DNA of 64,000 nucleotides from Tidjanibacter sp. (GTDB taxonomy: Bacteria > Bacteroidota > Bacteroidia > Bacteroidales > Rikenellaceae). Below are positions 1 to 9,500 of this stretch, piece after piece. The notes beneath the pieces were generated by a model that was not told the DNA's origin, did not search any database, and saw only the letters and a program-made list of their open reading frames with translations. The first letter of the stretch is position 1. The number at the start of each line of letters is the position of its first letter. Made by a program: the position numbers and the translations under genes. Location: the NCBI GenBank assembly GCA_017936605.1, contig JAGBFH010000024.1, positions 1-64,000 on the forward strand, read 5' to 3'.

Positions 1-28
1 ACTTAAGGTTGCAGCGATACGCAGTATC

Positions 29-157
29 GGGCACAACGGTGCCAGCGAGTGCTGGGATTCCGAAGTAAGGCGATAGGTAGAATTACGGCATTGGGTTAAA
101 GAGATACGAAGTATCTCCTAAAAATTTTTGGGGCGCCTTTTTATAAAAAGGCGCGAA
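29..157 (+). repeat. Dispersed hairpin leader element, copy A1
   Basis: This stretch matches segments at 32655-32941 (plus) and 50059-50175 (minus). Shared pieces are the string ACTGGGATTCCGAAG (here GCTGGGATTCCGAAG), a GTAGAA-TTACG segment, the stem-loop GAGATAC-GAA-GTATCTC (101-117), an AAA-TTTTTGG segment and an AT-cored palindrome (134-155, half-site GCGCCTTTTT). A purine-rich tract follows and runs into the ATG at 194. All three copies point toward the gene they precede, so a role in the 5' untranslated region is likely. That role is inference. Confidence 0.75.
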
Positions 158-193
158 AAAGCGGAAAAAGAAAAGAAGAAACGAAAGAAGGTT

Positions 194-631
194 ATGGGAT
201 ATAAGGAAGACAAACAGTATCAGCTCGATGGGCGTTATATGAGAATGGCTCGTGTGTGGGCCGAGAATTCGTACTGTATCCGCCGCCAGGTGGGTGCGCT
301 CATTGTCAAGGATAAGATGATTATCTCCGACGGCTATAATGGTACGCCCTCGGGGTTTGAGAATATCTGTGAGGACGAGAGCGGCGTGACCAAACCCTAT
401 GTGCTCCACGCCGAGGCCAATGCCATCACAAAGCTGGCCAAGAGCAGCAACTCGGGAGATGGTAGTACACTCTATGTGACCGCCTCGCCCTGTATGGAGT
501 GCTCCAAGCTCATCATCCAGGCGGGCATCAAGAGGGTTGTGTATTGCGACCTCTACCACAATACCGATGGTATAGACCTCTTGGAGCGCAGCGGCATTGA
601 GGTGGTGCGTAGAACGCTCGATAACGATTAG
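194..631 (+). CDS. dCMP deaminase (cytidine/deoxycytidylate deaminase family)
   Basis: The 145-aa product has the zinc-dependent deaminase signature: HAE at residues 72-74 supplies a zinc ligand and the proton-shuttling Glu, and PCMEC at 99-103 supplies two Cys ligands. Length and motifs fit cytosolic dCMP deaminases, which make dUMP for thymidylate synthesis. I chose the ATG at 194 because GAAAGAAGG lies just before it and the protein begins there as relatives do. The frame stays open 66 bases further upstream, but that part encodes only Lys/Glu-rich sequence from the repeat leader. It heads an operon, with the MATE gene starting 24 bases after its stop. Confidence 0.92.
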   Translation: MGYKEDKQYQLDGRYMRMARVWAENSYCIRRQVGALIVKDKMIISDGYNGTPSGFENICEDESGVTKPYVLHAEANAITKLAKSSNSGDGSTLYVTASPCMECSKLIIQAGIKRVVYCDLYHNTDGIDLLERSGIEVVRRTLDND

Positions 632-655
632 AACAAAAAAGAATTAGGTTAGGAT

Positions 656-2071
656 ATGAAAGAGGAAAAAACAATGAACAATGCGGCCCCCACCGCGCTG
701 GGCGAGGAGAGCATAGGCTCGCTGCTGCGCAAGTATGCTGTGCCGGCGATTATTGCGATGACCGCCTCGTCGCTCTACAATATGGTCGATAGTGTGTTCA
801 TTGGTCAGGGCGTAGGCGCGCTGGCCATCTCGGGCTTGGCTGTGACCTTCCCTCTTATGAACATCTCGGCTGCCTTTGGCTCCCTTGTGGGTGTGGGTGC
901 TTCGGCCATTGTGTCGATGCTCCTCGGTCAGAGGAACTACACAATGGCTCGCAGGGTGCTGGGTAATGTGATGACAATGAATGTGGTCCTGGGTGTGCTG
1001 CTGATGGTCTTCGGCATCGCTTTTCTGGACCCCATTTTGTATTTCTTCGGCGCAAGCGAAAACACTATAGGTTTTGCTCGCGAGTATATGATTTACATCC
1101 TCATCGGCAATGTTGTGACCCACCTCTACTTGGGCCTCAATGCTGTTCTGAGGGCCGCGGGACGACCCAAGGTGGCGATGTGGGCGACCATCCTGACGGT
1201 GGTGCTCAACACGATTTTGGACCCGCTCTTCATCTTCGTCTTCGATATGGGCATCAAGGGTGCGGCCATCGCTACGGTCTTGGCACAGATAGTGTCGCTC
1301 ATCTGGCAGCTCCGCATCTTCTCCAATAAGAACGAGATACTCCACTTCGAGGACGGAAAGATGTTCACCTACGACAATAAGATTGCCCGCGAGTCGCTCA
1401 AGATTGGCCTCTCGCCCTTTCTGATGAATATGGCCTCGTGCTTTGTGGTGCTGCTGATTAACAACCAGTTGCGCCGCTACGGCGACCAGATGAGCGCGGG
1501 CTCAGGCGACCTTGCCATCGGTGCCTACGGCATTGTCAACCGCATAATCTTCCTCTTTGTGATGGTGGTTATGGGCTTCAATCAGGGTATGCAGCCCATT
1601 GCGGGCTACAACTACGGCGCGGCCAAGTACGATAGGGTGCTCAAGGTCTTCTGGAAGACGGTTATGTGGGCCACGATAACTACGACGGTGGCGTTCCTTG
1701 TGGGCACATTCGCCCCGAGGGTGGCCGTATCGCTCTTCACGAGTGACGAGACGATGAGAGAGATTGCTGCCAGGGGCTTCACGATAGCCGTTTGGGCCTT
1801 CCCGATTGTTGGTTTTCAGATGGTGGCCTCCAACTTCTTCCAGAGTATCGGTATGGCGAGCAAGGCGATATTCTTGTCCCTCTCGCGTCAGGTGCTGTTC
1901 CTGATACCCTGCCTCATTGTCGTGCCCTTGAGCTTCGGCATCGAGGGTGTGTGGATGGCGCTGCCCATCTCCGACGCTATCGCCACCGTGGTTGCCGCGT
2001 TCCTCATCGTGGGCCTGGTACGCAAGTTCAGGAAGTCGCCCTCGGAGATTGGCTTTAAGGGGGTGAAATAG
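656..2071 (+). CDS. MATE family efflux transporter
   Basis: This 471-aa integral membrane protein has about twelve hydrophobic segments in two similar halves. The N-terminal part (SLLRKYAVPAI, then SLYNMVDSVFIGQG) is typical of MATE exporters, which use a Na+ or H+ gradient to expel cationic compounds. GFNQGMQPIAGYNYGA at about residue 300 is the matching motif of the second half. An AGGTTAGG sequence precedes the ATG at 656, and a second in-frame ATG lies at 674. It is the second gene of the 194-4108 operon. The substrate cannot be told from sequence. Confidence 0.92.
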   Translation: MKEEKTMNNAAPTALGEESIGSLLRKYAVPAIIAMTASSLYNMVDSVFIGQGVGALAISGLAVTFPLMNISAAFGSLVGVGASAIVSMLLGQRNYTMARRVLGNVMTMNVVLGVLLMVFGIAFLDPILYFFGASENTIGFAREYMIYILIGNVVTHLYLGLNAVLRAAGRPKVAMWATILTVVLNTILDPLFIFVFDMGIKGAAIATVLAQIVSLIWQLRIFSNKNEILHFEDGKMFTYDNKIARESLKIGLSPFLMNMASCFVVLLINNQLRRYGDQMSAGSGDLAIGAYGIVNRIIFLFVMVVMGFNQGMQPIAGYNYGAAKYDRVLKVFWKTVMWATITTTVAFLVGTFAPRVAVSLFTSDETMREIAARGFTIAVWAFPIVGFQMVASNFFQSIGMASKAIFLSLSRQVLFLIPCLIVVPLSFGIEGVWMALPISDAIATVVAAFLIVGLVRKFRKSPSEIGFKGVK

Positions 2072-2103
2072 AGAAGATTGTCACACTAAATAGAACCGCT
2101 GTT

Positions 2104-2718
2104 ATGGAGAAAAAATTTGTGATAACCATAGGTCGTCAGCTCGGCGCAGGAGGCAAACTTCTGGCCGAGGAGCTGGGGCGCCGACTCGGGGTGCCCGTCT
2201 ATAACCACGAGATTATCAACGAGGCGGCCAAGCAGAGCGGCATCTCGGCCGAGCTGTTCGAGAAGGCCGATGAGCACACCAGCAATGTGACACCTCTCGG
2301 CACGGGCATCTGGTCGTTCGGCTCGATGACCACTCCCGGCTACATCAACAACGACACCCTCTTTGCTATCCAGAGCCAAACTATTGAGTGCCTGGCTGAT
2401 AGTGGGTCGTGTATTATCATTGGCAGGTGTGCCGACTATGTGCTCAGGGAGAGGGAGAATGTGCTGAAAGTCTTTGTCACAGCCTCGCTGGAGGATAGGG
2501 TTGCAAGGCTCTGCTCCTCGTGCGATAAGGGCGAGAAGGAGTGCCGCGCGTGGATAGCCTCCGCCGAGCGCAAACGCTCAGCCTACTACAACTACTACAC
2601 CTTCAAGACCTGGGGCGCGGCCGAGAGCTACGACCTCTGTCTGAACTCCTCCACGCTCGGAATAGAGGGGTGTGCCGATGTCATCGAAAAGTATATAAGA
2701 GGCGTGAAAAACCTCTAA
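2104..2718 (+). CDS. Cytidylate kinase-like protein
   Basis: The 204-aa protein starts with a beta-strand and a P-loop variant, GRQLGAGGK (residues 10-18), in place of the classical GxxGxGKS/T. Next comes an NMP-kinase-like helix (ELGRRLGVPVYNHEII). This matches the cytidylate-kinase-like family (Pfam Cytidylate_kin2), common in Bacteroidetes and mostly uncharacterised. IIIGRCADYVL at about 102-112 is the second conserved strand. It may phosphorylate a nucleotide or another small molecule. Being next to a dCMP deaminase suggests pyrimidine metabolism, but that is inference. The gene lies 32 bases after the MATE gene and 19 before the acyltransferase. Confidence 0.8.
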   Translation: MEKKFVITIGRQLGAGGKLLAEELGRRLGVPVYNHEIINEAAKQSGISAELFEKADEHTSNVTPLGTGIWSFGSMTTPGYINNDTLFAIQSQTIECLADSGSCIIIGRCADYVLRERENVLKVFVTASLEDRVARLCSSCDKGEKECRAWIASAERKRSAYYNYYTFKTWGAAESYDLCLNSSTLGIEGCADVIEKYIRGVKNL

Positions 2719-2737
2719 ATAAGATAGTTACAATAGT

Positions 2738-4108
2738 ATGGAAAGGGAGAAGCAAACCAAACTAAAACCACGCAAGAGGGGCTTTGCTGCCAATCTGTTT
2801 CGCAGCTACCTCTCGAGGGTGAACCATCCGCTCTATTTTCGCCACTTCTACGCTACGGGCCGTGAGCGTATGCCCGAGGACGGCAACCCTGTAGTGCTGG
2901 TGTCCAACCACCAAAACTGCCTTATAGACCCGCTGGCGCTGGTCTTCCTCCTCTCGGATAGGAAACCACGCTTTCTGGCCCGCGCAAGCGTCTTCCAGAA
3001 CCCATTGTTAAACAAAGTCATACGCGGATTGGGGGCATTGCCGACATACCGCGCAAGGGTCGACGGCATACGCGGTGTGGCCAAGAATAAGGGCACACTC
3101 GAGGAGGTGGCCAAGGCGCTCTCCTATGGCGAAACCGTGGTGCTCTACCCCGAGGGTCAGCACCAGAATAAACGCTGGCTCGGGGCCTTCTCGCAGGCCT
3201 ATCTGAAGATGGCCTTCGGTGCGGCCGAGGATGCCGGTTTTGAGCGCGAGGTATATGTTATGCCCACCGCCAACCACTACTCCCACTACCGCCTGCCGAG
3301 GGAGGATATGATGATTGCCTTCGGTGAGCCCATAGCACTCTCGCCCTACTACCAGGAGTTCAAGGAGAATCCCCGAGAGGTAATGAGCAGGGTCAACGAC
3401 CTTGTCAGGGCACAAATAGAGAACCTTATGCTCAACATCGAGGACCTCGACAACTACCGCGAGATTGATTTTCTGCGCACGGGAACATACGGAAAACAGT
3501 TTGCTGCAAAGCACTCCTACAGAGCCGATTACCTGCCCGAGAAGCTCGCCTCCGACAAGGCCCTGGTGGCCGCGCTAAAGGAGGCCTCCGAGAGGGACGA
3601 AGAGCAGATGAAGAGCCTCTTCGAGCAGACCAAAAAGTTGCGCAAGGGAATAGAGAAATTGGGCATCAGGGAGTGGCTCTTCGAGGGTCGCCACGGCCTC
3701 GGAGGACTCGTTCTGTTTGCGCTCGGAATGTTGGTGGGCCTGCCCCTGTTTGTGGCCGCCATAGCCGCCACTTGGCTTGTATTTTTGGCACCTCTGGTTG
3801 TCAATAGGTTTATTAGGGACCGCCAGTTCCACGGCTCCATAAACCTCGCCGCCACCCTGCTTGTGACCTACCCCATAGGGGGAATTGTAACCCCTATTGT
3901 GATGCTCTGCTGCGGCTCGTGGGCGCTGGCTCTGGGATGGTTTGTGGGCTTCCCGATAGCTATCATCTACGCCTCGAACTATATGCGTTGGGGCCAAAAA
4001 CTCATAGGCTACGCGAGGTTTGTCTTTGCCAAGAGGTCACAAATCACCTCGCTCGCCTCGCTTCGTGAGAAGCTCTATGGGCAGCTCGATAAGACCCTTC
4101 AAAAATAG
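2738..4108 (+). CDS. Phospholipid/glycerolipid acyltransferase (PlsC-like)
   Basis: This 456-aa protein has an N-terminal acyltransferase domain: SNHQNCLIDPL at residues 56-66 carries the catalytic His58 and Asp64, and YPEGQHQNKRW is the acyl-acceptor motif. His and Asp are five residues apart rather than the four of standard PlsC, a spacing known from yeast Gat-type enzymes. Residues of about 200-310 are charged and helical. Four hydrophobic segments between about 318 and 410 anchor the C-terminus in the membrane. Likely role: acyl transfer to a lysophospholipid or glycerol-phosphate. It is the last gene of the operon, with a terminator downstream. Confidence 0.85.
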   Translation: MEREKQTKLKPRKRGFAANLFRSYLSRVNHPLYFRHFYATGRERMPEDGNPVVLVSNHQNCLIDPLALVFLLSDRKPRFLARASVFQNPLLNKVIRGLGALPTYRARVDGIRGVAKNKGTLEEVAKALSYGETVVLYPEGQHQNKRWLGAFSQAYLKMAFGAAEDAGFEREVYVMPTANHYSHYRLPREDMMIAFGEPIALSPYYQEFKENPREVMSRVNDLVRAQIENLMLNIEDLDNYREIDFLRTGTYGKQFAAKHSYRADYLPEKLASDKALVAALKEASERDEEQMKSLFEQTKKLRKGIEKLGIREWLFEGRHGLGGLVLFALGMLVGLPLFVAAIAATWLVFLAPLVVNRFIRDRQFHGSINLAATLLVTYPIGGIVTPIVMLCCGSWALALGWFVGFPIAIIYASNYMRWGQKLIGYARFVFAKRSQITSLASLREKLYGQLDKTLQK

Positions 4109-4149
4109 GGGTTGAGGCTCTTTGAGAGCTGTTTACGATAACGACTAAA

Positions 4150-4193
4150 GGGAAAAGTTGAACACAGCAAAGTGCTCAACTTTTCCCTTTTTT
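4150..4193 (+). terminator. Intrinsic terminator of the 194-4108 operon
   Basis: GGGAAAAGTTGA pairs with TCAACTTTTCCC around a short loop, followed by a T run. It closes the operon before fimbrial cluster 1. Confidence 0.85.
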
Positions 4194-4334
4194 AATGTGC
4201 AATATTTCTCTCTCAAAAGAAAAATCGGGCCAAAATCGCAATTTGTTGGCAAAATTGGATATAACTTCAGAGAAAAATGCTATATTGCAGAGCGAACTAT
4301 GGACTCTGCAAAGCAGAGTTAAAACAGAGAGAGA

Positions 4335-5372
4335 ATGAGAGTGAAAAATTGGACATATTTCTTGGCGGTCGCAACCCTTCTCGGGGTGTCACTTTTTGCG
4401 ACCTCTTGTGAGCGCGACAATCGCGAGGAGCCCGTGGTAGAGAAGGAGGCAATCTCTTTCCGCTCGGCCCAATCCAATGGCGAGGGTAGGAGTCGTGTGG
4501 TCATAGCAGATGATGAGGCATTGCAGAACGCTTGCGCGTCGGGCGAGGGCATAGGTGTATGGGGCATTGTAAACGACGATGTGAACACCAACGCCTCACT
4601 GCTCGATAATGTGAAGCTCACCTTCGACACCGCCATTTCCGATTGGACCTATGAGCCCACCCAATACTGGATTCGCGGAGCCAAGCACGACTTCTGGGCC
4701 ATCTATCCCTATTCGGCTGCCGACTGCTCGCTCAACCCTACAACCGGCATCCTCACGCGCACGAACATCACCCTCGGAACAACCAACCCCGCAAACAATG
4801 TGGACTATATGTGTGCCGTAAGCAGCCGCGACCTTGCCGACCCCGCAGCCTCCACCGGCCCTGTGCCTCTGGAGTTGCGTCACGCTATGTCGCTCCTCGA
4901 GTTCCGCTTTGTGAACGCTATGGGTTTTGTGGACGCCGTGACCGACATATCGCTCAATGGTCACCTCTACAAGGCGAGCCTTGCTTTTGCCCGCGACGGT
5001 GTGCTGGAGGGTACGACCGACGGAGTGGTGGATATCCTCGTCACCCCCACAGGTGATTTGGCCGAGGCAAACCTGTTTCAGGGTCAGTCGCTCACAAACA
5101 TCGACAAAAACATCTCGACAAGCCACAACCTCTTTGGCAATGTGGGTAGCATTGTGGTGCTGCCGCAGGAGGTTGAGGGCAAAAGCGTCTTTTTCAACCT
5201 GACGGTGGGTAGCTCCCCCTCAAACATCAACCTCGGCATCCTCCCCATTACCGAGTGGTTGCCCGGAAAGAAGTATGTCTACACCGTGACCCTTACGACC
5301 TCCACCATCACTTGCGATGTGATAGTGGTCGATTGGATAAAAGACGAGGTGGAACTTGTGCCCGTAGAGTAA
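4335..5372 (+). CDS. Fimbrillin family lipoprotein (cluster 1, first gene)
   Basis: The 345-aa product has a lipoprotein signal peptide ending LFATSC, with the lipid-modified Cys at 25, followed by acidic residues (CERD) of the kind that direct Bacteroidetes lipoproteins to the surface. The body fits the fimbrillin (FimA/Mfa) family: beta-rich, with YWIRGAKHDFWAIYPYS at about 112-128, LRHAMSLLEFRF at about 177-188, and a closing strand ending W-x-P-G-K-K-Y-V-Y-T-V. In this family precursors cross the envelope as lipoproteins, are trimmed by an Arg/Lys protease and polymerise by strand exchange. GRSR at about residue 52 is a possible trimming site. A hairpin without T run (5398-5412) follows the stop. 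Confidence 0.85.
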   Translation: MRVKNWTYFLAVATLLGVSLFATSCERDNREEPVVEKEAISFRSAQSNGEGRSRVVIADDEALQNACASGEGIGVWGIVNDDVNTNASLLDNVKLTFDTAISDWTYEPTQYWIRGAKHDFWAIYPYSAADCSLNPTTGILTRTNITLGTTNPANNVDYMCAVSSRDLADPAASTGPVPLELRHAMSLLEFRFVNAMGFVDAVTDISLNGHLYKASLAFARDGVLEGTTDGVVDILVTPTGDLAEANLFQGQSLTNIDKNISTSHNLFGNVGSIVVLPQEVEGKSVFFNLTVGSSPSNINLGILPITEWLPGKKYVYTVTLTTSTITCDVIVVDWIKDEVELVPVE

Positions 5373-5451
5373 GAACCCCAAACATAAAATACCCCTTCCT
5401 CACAAAGTGAGGTGAGAAAAAAACGAAAAGAGAAACACAGAGAGAGAAGAT

Positions 5452-6540
5452 ATGAGAGTTGGAAAAAAGATATTGGCAGTAGCGATGTGCCTCGTGGCGA
5501 TGGTGGGCTGCGAGAACGAGTGGACAACCCCCACCTCGTCGCAGGCTATACGCTTTGCGGTGGGAGGCCAGTTGGCAGTCTCCACCAAGGGCCCCATTGA
5601 CCAGGCGATGGTCAACGACCATACGGTGCCGGTGAGGGTGACGGCCACCCAGGCGGGTACAACCATCTACAACAACGAGCAGATATTCCGCGACGCGACC
5701 ACAGGCGAGTGGCTCCCCATCGAGAGCCGCCGAATGGATTGGACCACCGATGTGCGCCACTCCTTCTATGCTACCGCCTATCACCCCGCCGATGCGACCA
5801 CCAGCGGCGAGTTGACGATTAACAGCCCCACAAGCATTGTGATACAGCAGCCCGCAACCTACAGCGATGAGTCGAAGGGTAGGATGGTGGACTACCTGCT
5901 CTCGCAGAACTTCGTCTATACGGTGCCTATGGGCTCCAATCCCCCTCTGGTGAAACTTATGATGGAGCACGCGGTGACGATGGTGGAGATTAACATTGCC
6001 AAGCATATCTCCTTCCAGAGCACGGGTGTCTACTTGAGGATGCTCACTCTCGAGGGTTTCTACCGCTCGGCCACAATGACCTGCCCCACCCTGGCTCAGT
6101 ATGGCAAGGAGGGCGAGAGCAATGCCGAGAATTGGCAGTATATCGTCAGGGGCGCCAAGGATGCGGTCTATTCAATCACCGGCGACAACCCCTCGCCAGT
6201 GGTGAGCGAAGGGTGCAAACCCCTCTCCATCCGCGAGGATGAGGGTGGTGTGAGAATGCTCTTTCTGGCCACTCCCCAGCAGCTCGAGGAGGGGTGCAGG
6301 CTGACAGTTGGCTATTGGGTAAACGAGAAATATAGGGACGACCTCCCCGACAACTATGTCTACCACGAGTCCTCGTTCGACCTGTTCGACTACAAGACTG
6401 TGGGCAATGTGGCCATCTGGGCTCCGGGTCACCATGTGCTCTACACTCTGGAGGTCGATACGGGCATCAACCTCGAGGGTACGATTGTTCCCTGGGTGGA
6501 TGTAGACTACATCGAGGGTACTGTACTTCCCGTGGTGTAG
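5452..6540 (+). CDS. Fimbrillin family lipoprotein (cluster 1, second gene)
   Basis: The 362-aa lipoprotein has its signal peptide ending LVAMVGC (Cys20). STKGPI at about residues 44-49 is a candidate basic trimming site. Beta-rich segments such as WTTDVRHSFYATAYHP and KLMMEHAVTMVEINI match the middle of the fimbrillin fold, and the end (WAPGHHVLYTLEVDT, then WVDVDY) matches its last strands. The gene lies 79 bases after the first fimbrillin and 56 before the 1188-aa gene, probably in one transcript. It may be an accessory or alternative subunit. The sequence does not say which. Confidence 0.82.
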   Translation: MRVGKKILAVAMCLVAMVGCENEWTTPTSSQAIRFAVGGQLAVSTKGPIDQAMVNDHTVPVRVTATQAGTTIYNNEQIFRDATTGEWLPIESRRMDWTTDVRHSFYATAYHPADATTSGELTINSPTSIVIQQPATYSDESKGRMVDYLLSQNFVYTVPMGSNPPLVKLMMEHAVTMVEINIAKHISFQSTGVYLRMLTLEGFYRSATMTCPTLAQYGKEGESNAENWQYIVRGAKDAVYSITGDNPSPVVSEGCKPLSIREDEGGVRMLFLATPQQLEEGCRLTVGYWVNEKYRDDLPDNYVYHESSFDLFDYKTVGNVAIWAPGHHVLYTLEVDTGINLEGTIVPWVDVDYIEGTVLPVV

Positions 6541-6596
6541 TGCCTATTTGGGTTTGACCCCCAACCCGACAAAACTGAAGAAAGCGAAAAAAGAGA

Positions 6597-9500
6597 ATGA
6601 GAATGAAGACGACAACGAAAATACTTACTCGCATAGCGGCTCTGGCACTGGCGTTTGTGGCCACGGGCTGCCTCAACGACTTTGTGGACGAGAGCGAGCG
6701 CTCCGATAGGGTGCGCCTCTGGGCCGGCATCTCCAACTCCTCTTCGAGGGGCGAGGCGGAGGCCGAGAAGAGCCCCGTCCAGAGTACCCGTATTCTGCGC
6801 AACTCCAACCCCGGCTTGCGTATGCCCGACTACGACGGCACGCTTGACATCGGCATCGTGAGGGTGAGCGCAAAGGAGGATGCCGACCGCTTCCCCGACT
6901 TCCGCGACACCAATGAGCCCGTGCTGGCTCGCCTCGGCCATAACAACGACGAGAGCGACTTCATACGCCCCATTGAGTTCTTGAGTCAGGCTCAGTTTTT
7001 CCCCGATGCGACCAGTGAGTTGCGCTATGCGGCCTGGTACCCCTGGGTGGATACCGACGATGACCCAACGACCGACGATAATGGCGGTCTTTACTACTCC
7101 GACGAGAAGGCGAGTCAGGTGACCCTCCCCATTACAGGCTGGAGCGATGTGATGTATGGCAATGTTATCACAGGGTCCTATGCTTCGGGCTTCCCCGTTA
7201 TGAAGTTCGACCACGCGCTGTGTGTCTTCCGCATCCACGTCTATGCGATGATTGCCAAGGATGAGTTTGGCAACGATGTGCCCACTGCCGAGTGGGGCGA
7301 GATTAAGGAGATGACTCTCAACAATGTGCCCCAGAAGGTGAGGATGACCCTGCCCCACGTGTGCAAGGAGATTGTGGATGGAGAGCCCGTACACGATGGC
7401 CTCAACGGCGAAAAGTTCACCCTCGAGTTCTTGGAGGATGGTCCTCTGGAGTTGGATAATAACGCCCCGATTCCCTTCGACCCTCCCAAGTCGCTGCCTC
7501 TGGGTATCAACAAGAGTGTGATGGTTACGGAGGTTATTTCCGGTCCTCCCGCAAGCGGTGTTCTGAATATCTCGGTCAGGACGACGAGTATGGGCGAGGC
7601 AGAGCAGGATGTGTCTATTGCCCGAAACTTCCAGCCCGGCCACGCCTACGATATTGTGCTGCGCTTCTCGGACCACGGTATGATTAACGCGGATGTCTAT
7701 GTGAGCAAGTGGCAGACCAATGACCCCATCTACGAGGATATGGCGGCCAATATGTACTATGATTTGAGTACGCTCGAGACCTCCAACTGCTACATTGTGC
7801 GCTCGGCCAACTACGCCTACTGTTTCGACGGCACAGTGAAGGGTAACGGCAAGGGCGAACTGCTGGAGATGTCGGTTGAGGATACGAAACTCAACCCCGG
7901 CTGGATTGATGTTTTGTGGAACGACCTGCCCACCAATATCGACCTCGATGGTGATGGCGATTCCGACCCGCTCTTTGCGTTGCAGAGCAACCGCCTCTCG
8001 GAGGGCAAGGTACTCTTCGACCTGTTTGGCTATACCACCACCAACCCCGACGGCACGACCAACAAAGACGACAAGGTGCTGCCCGCCAGGGGTAATGTGA
8101 TACTCGGCGCCTATGACAAAAATCCTGCCGAGGGTGGTAAGGTGCTGTGGACTTGGCACTTGTGGATTACTCCCCAGCCCACCGCTATCGGTTGCTCCAA
8201 CGGCTTTGTGGTGCTGGACCGCAACCTGGGTGCATTGGCTGTTGAGCCCACGACGGGAGGCTATAGCGACCCCGCACACGGCTTCTTCTATCAGTGGGGC
8301 CGCCCCTCGCCTCTGCACTTCGAGGGCACAAGCATCCCCACCTCTTCGACCCACACAAGGCTCGACGACCTCTATCCCGACGGTGACTATAACATCATCT
8401 ACGGTGCGGGCGATAAGGACCCCGGCGCGTGGATGGATAAGACGGGCCCCTGGGGTGCCCACCACGACCATATGTGGGGCGATACGGGTAGCGACTATGA
8501 GGACCAGACCAAGACCCTCTTTGACCCCTGTCCTCCCGGGTACTTTGTGGCCAACTACGCCTTCTGGCGCGACTTTGCCGAGTATGAGGTTTCGTTTGAG
8601 TCGAGGGGCGCTGTTGTGAATCGCAATAGTGAGAATATATGGCTGCCGGCGACGACTGTGCTCAACGACGAGGGCCAGGCGGATGACCGCTTTACGGGCG
8701 TGACGCTGCGTACCTCGAGTATCGACTACGCCAACGGAACCCACCCCTATAACTTCTACTACACCGCCTCGGGAGTCTCCGAGCGAAGCTCCGAGATGTC
8801 GAGGTGTAACTATGCAATCCCTGTGAGGTGTATTTCGACCACCACCGCACCTGCTGTTACGGACCTGAGCGAGAGCCAGACGGCCAATAGCTACATTGTG
8901 ACCGAGCCCGGCTACTACAAGTTCAAGGCAACCGTCAGGGGTAATGGTGTTACGGAGCTGTGGCCCTTTGGTAACGGAACAAACAAACAGATGTTGCAGT
9001 TTGGCGACGGTATGGATGCCAACATCAACCCCTCGCGTGTGGACCTGCTGTGGTGGCAGGGCGACTTTACGGAGATGAGGGATGTGGCCGATGCGGAGGA
9101 GATAGACAAGCTGCAATGTATTGAGTTGCAGAATGGTGGCAAACTCAAGGATGGCTATGTGGAGTTCCTCATCAAGGAGGGTAACTTCCACGCGGGCAAT
9201 GCTGTGATTGCGGCCTACGACGCTTCGGGCAACATACTTTGGACCTGGCATATCTGGATGCCCTCGACCCGCCCTGCGGATTTGCGCTCGGGCCGAAAGA
9301 CTATGCAGGACCGCTACCTGGGAGCAACTCAGGCCCCCATCATCAGCCAGTCGACCACCTCGCTCGACTTTGTGAACTACAAGGGCGAAGTGGATAACTC
9401 CAATGAGGCCATAAGGGCAACCTTTGGTTTCTACTACCAGTGGGGTAGGAAAGACCCCATTATGGCGGCACCTCTGGATGCCGAGGGGGGCGAAACCGTC

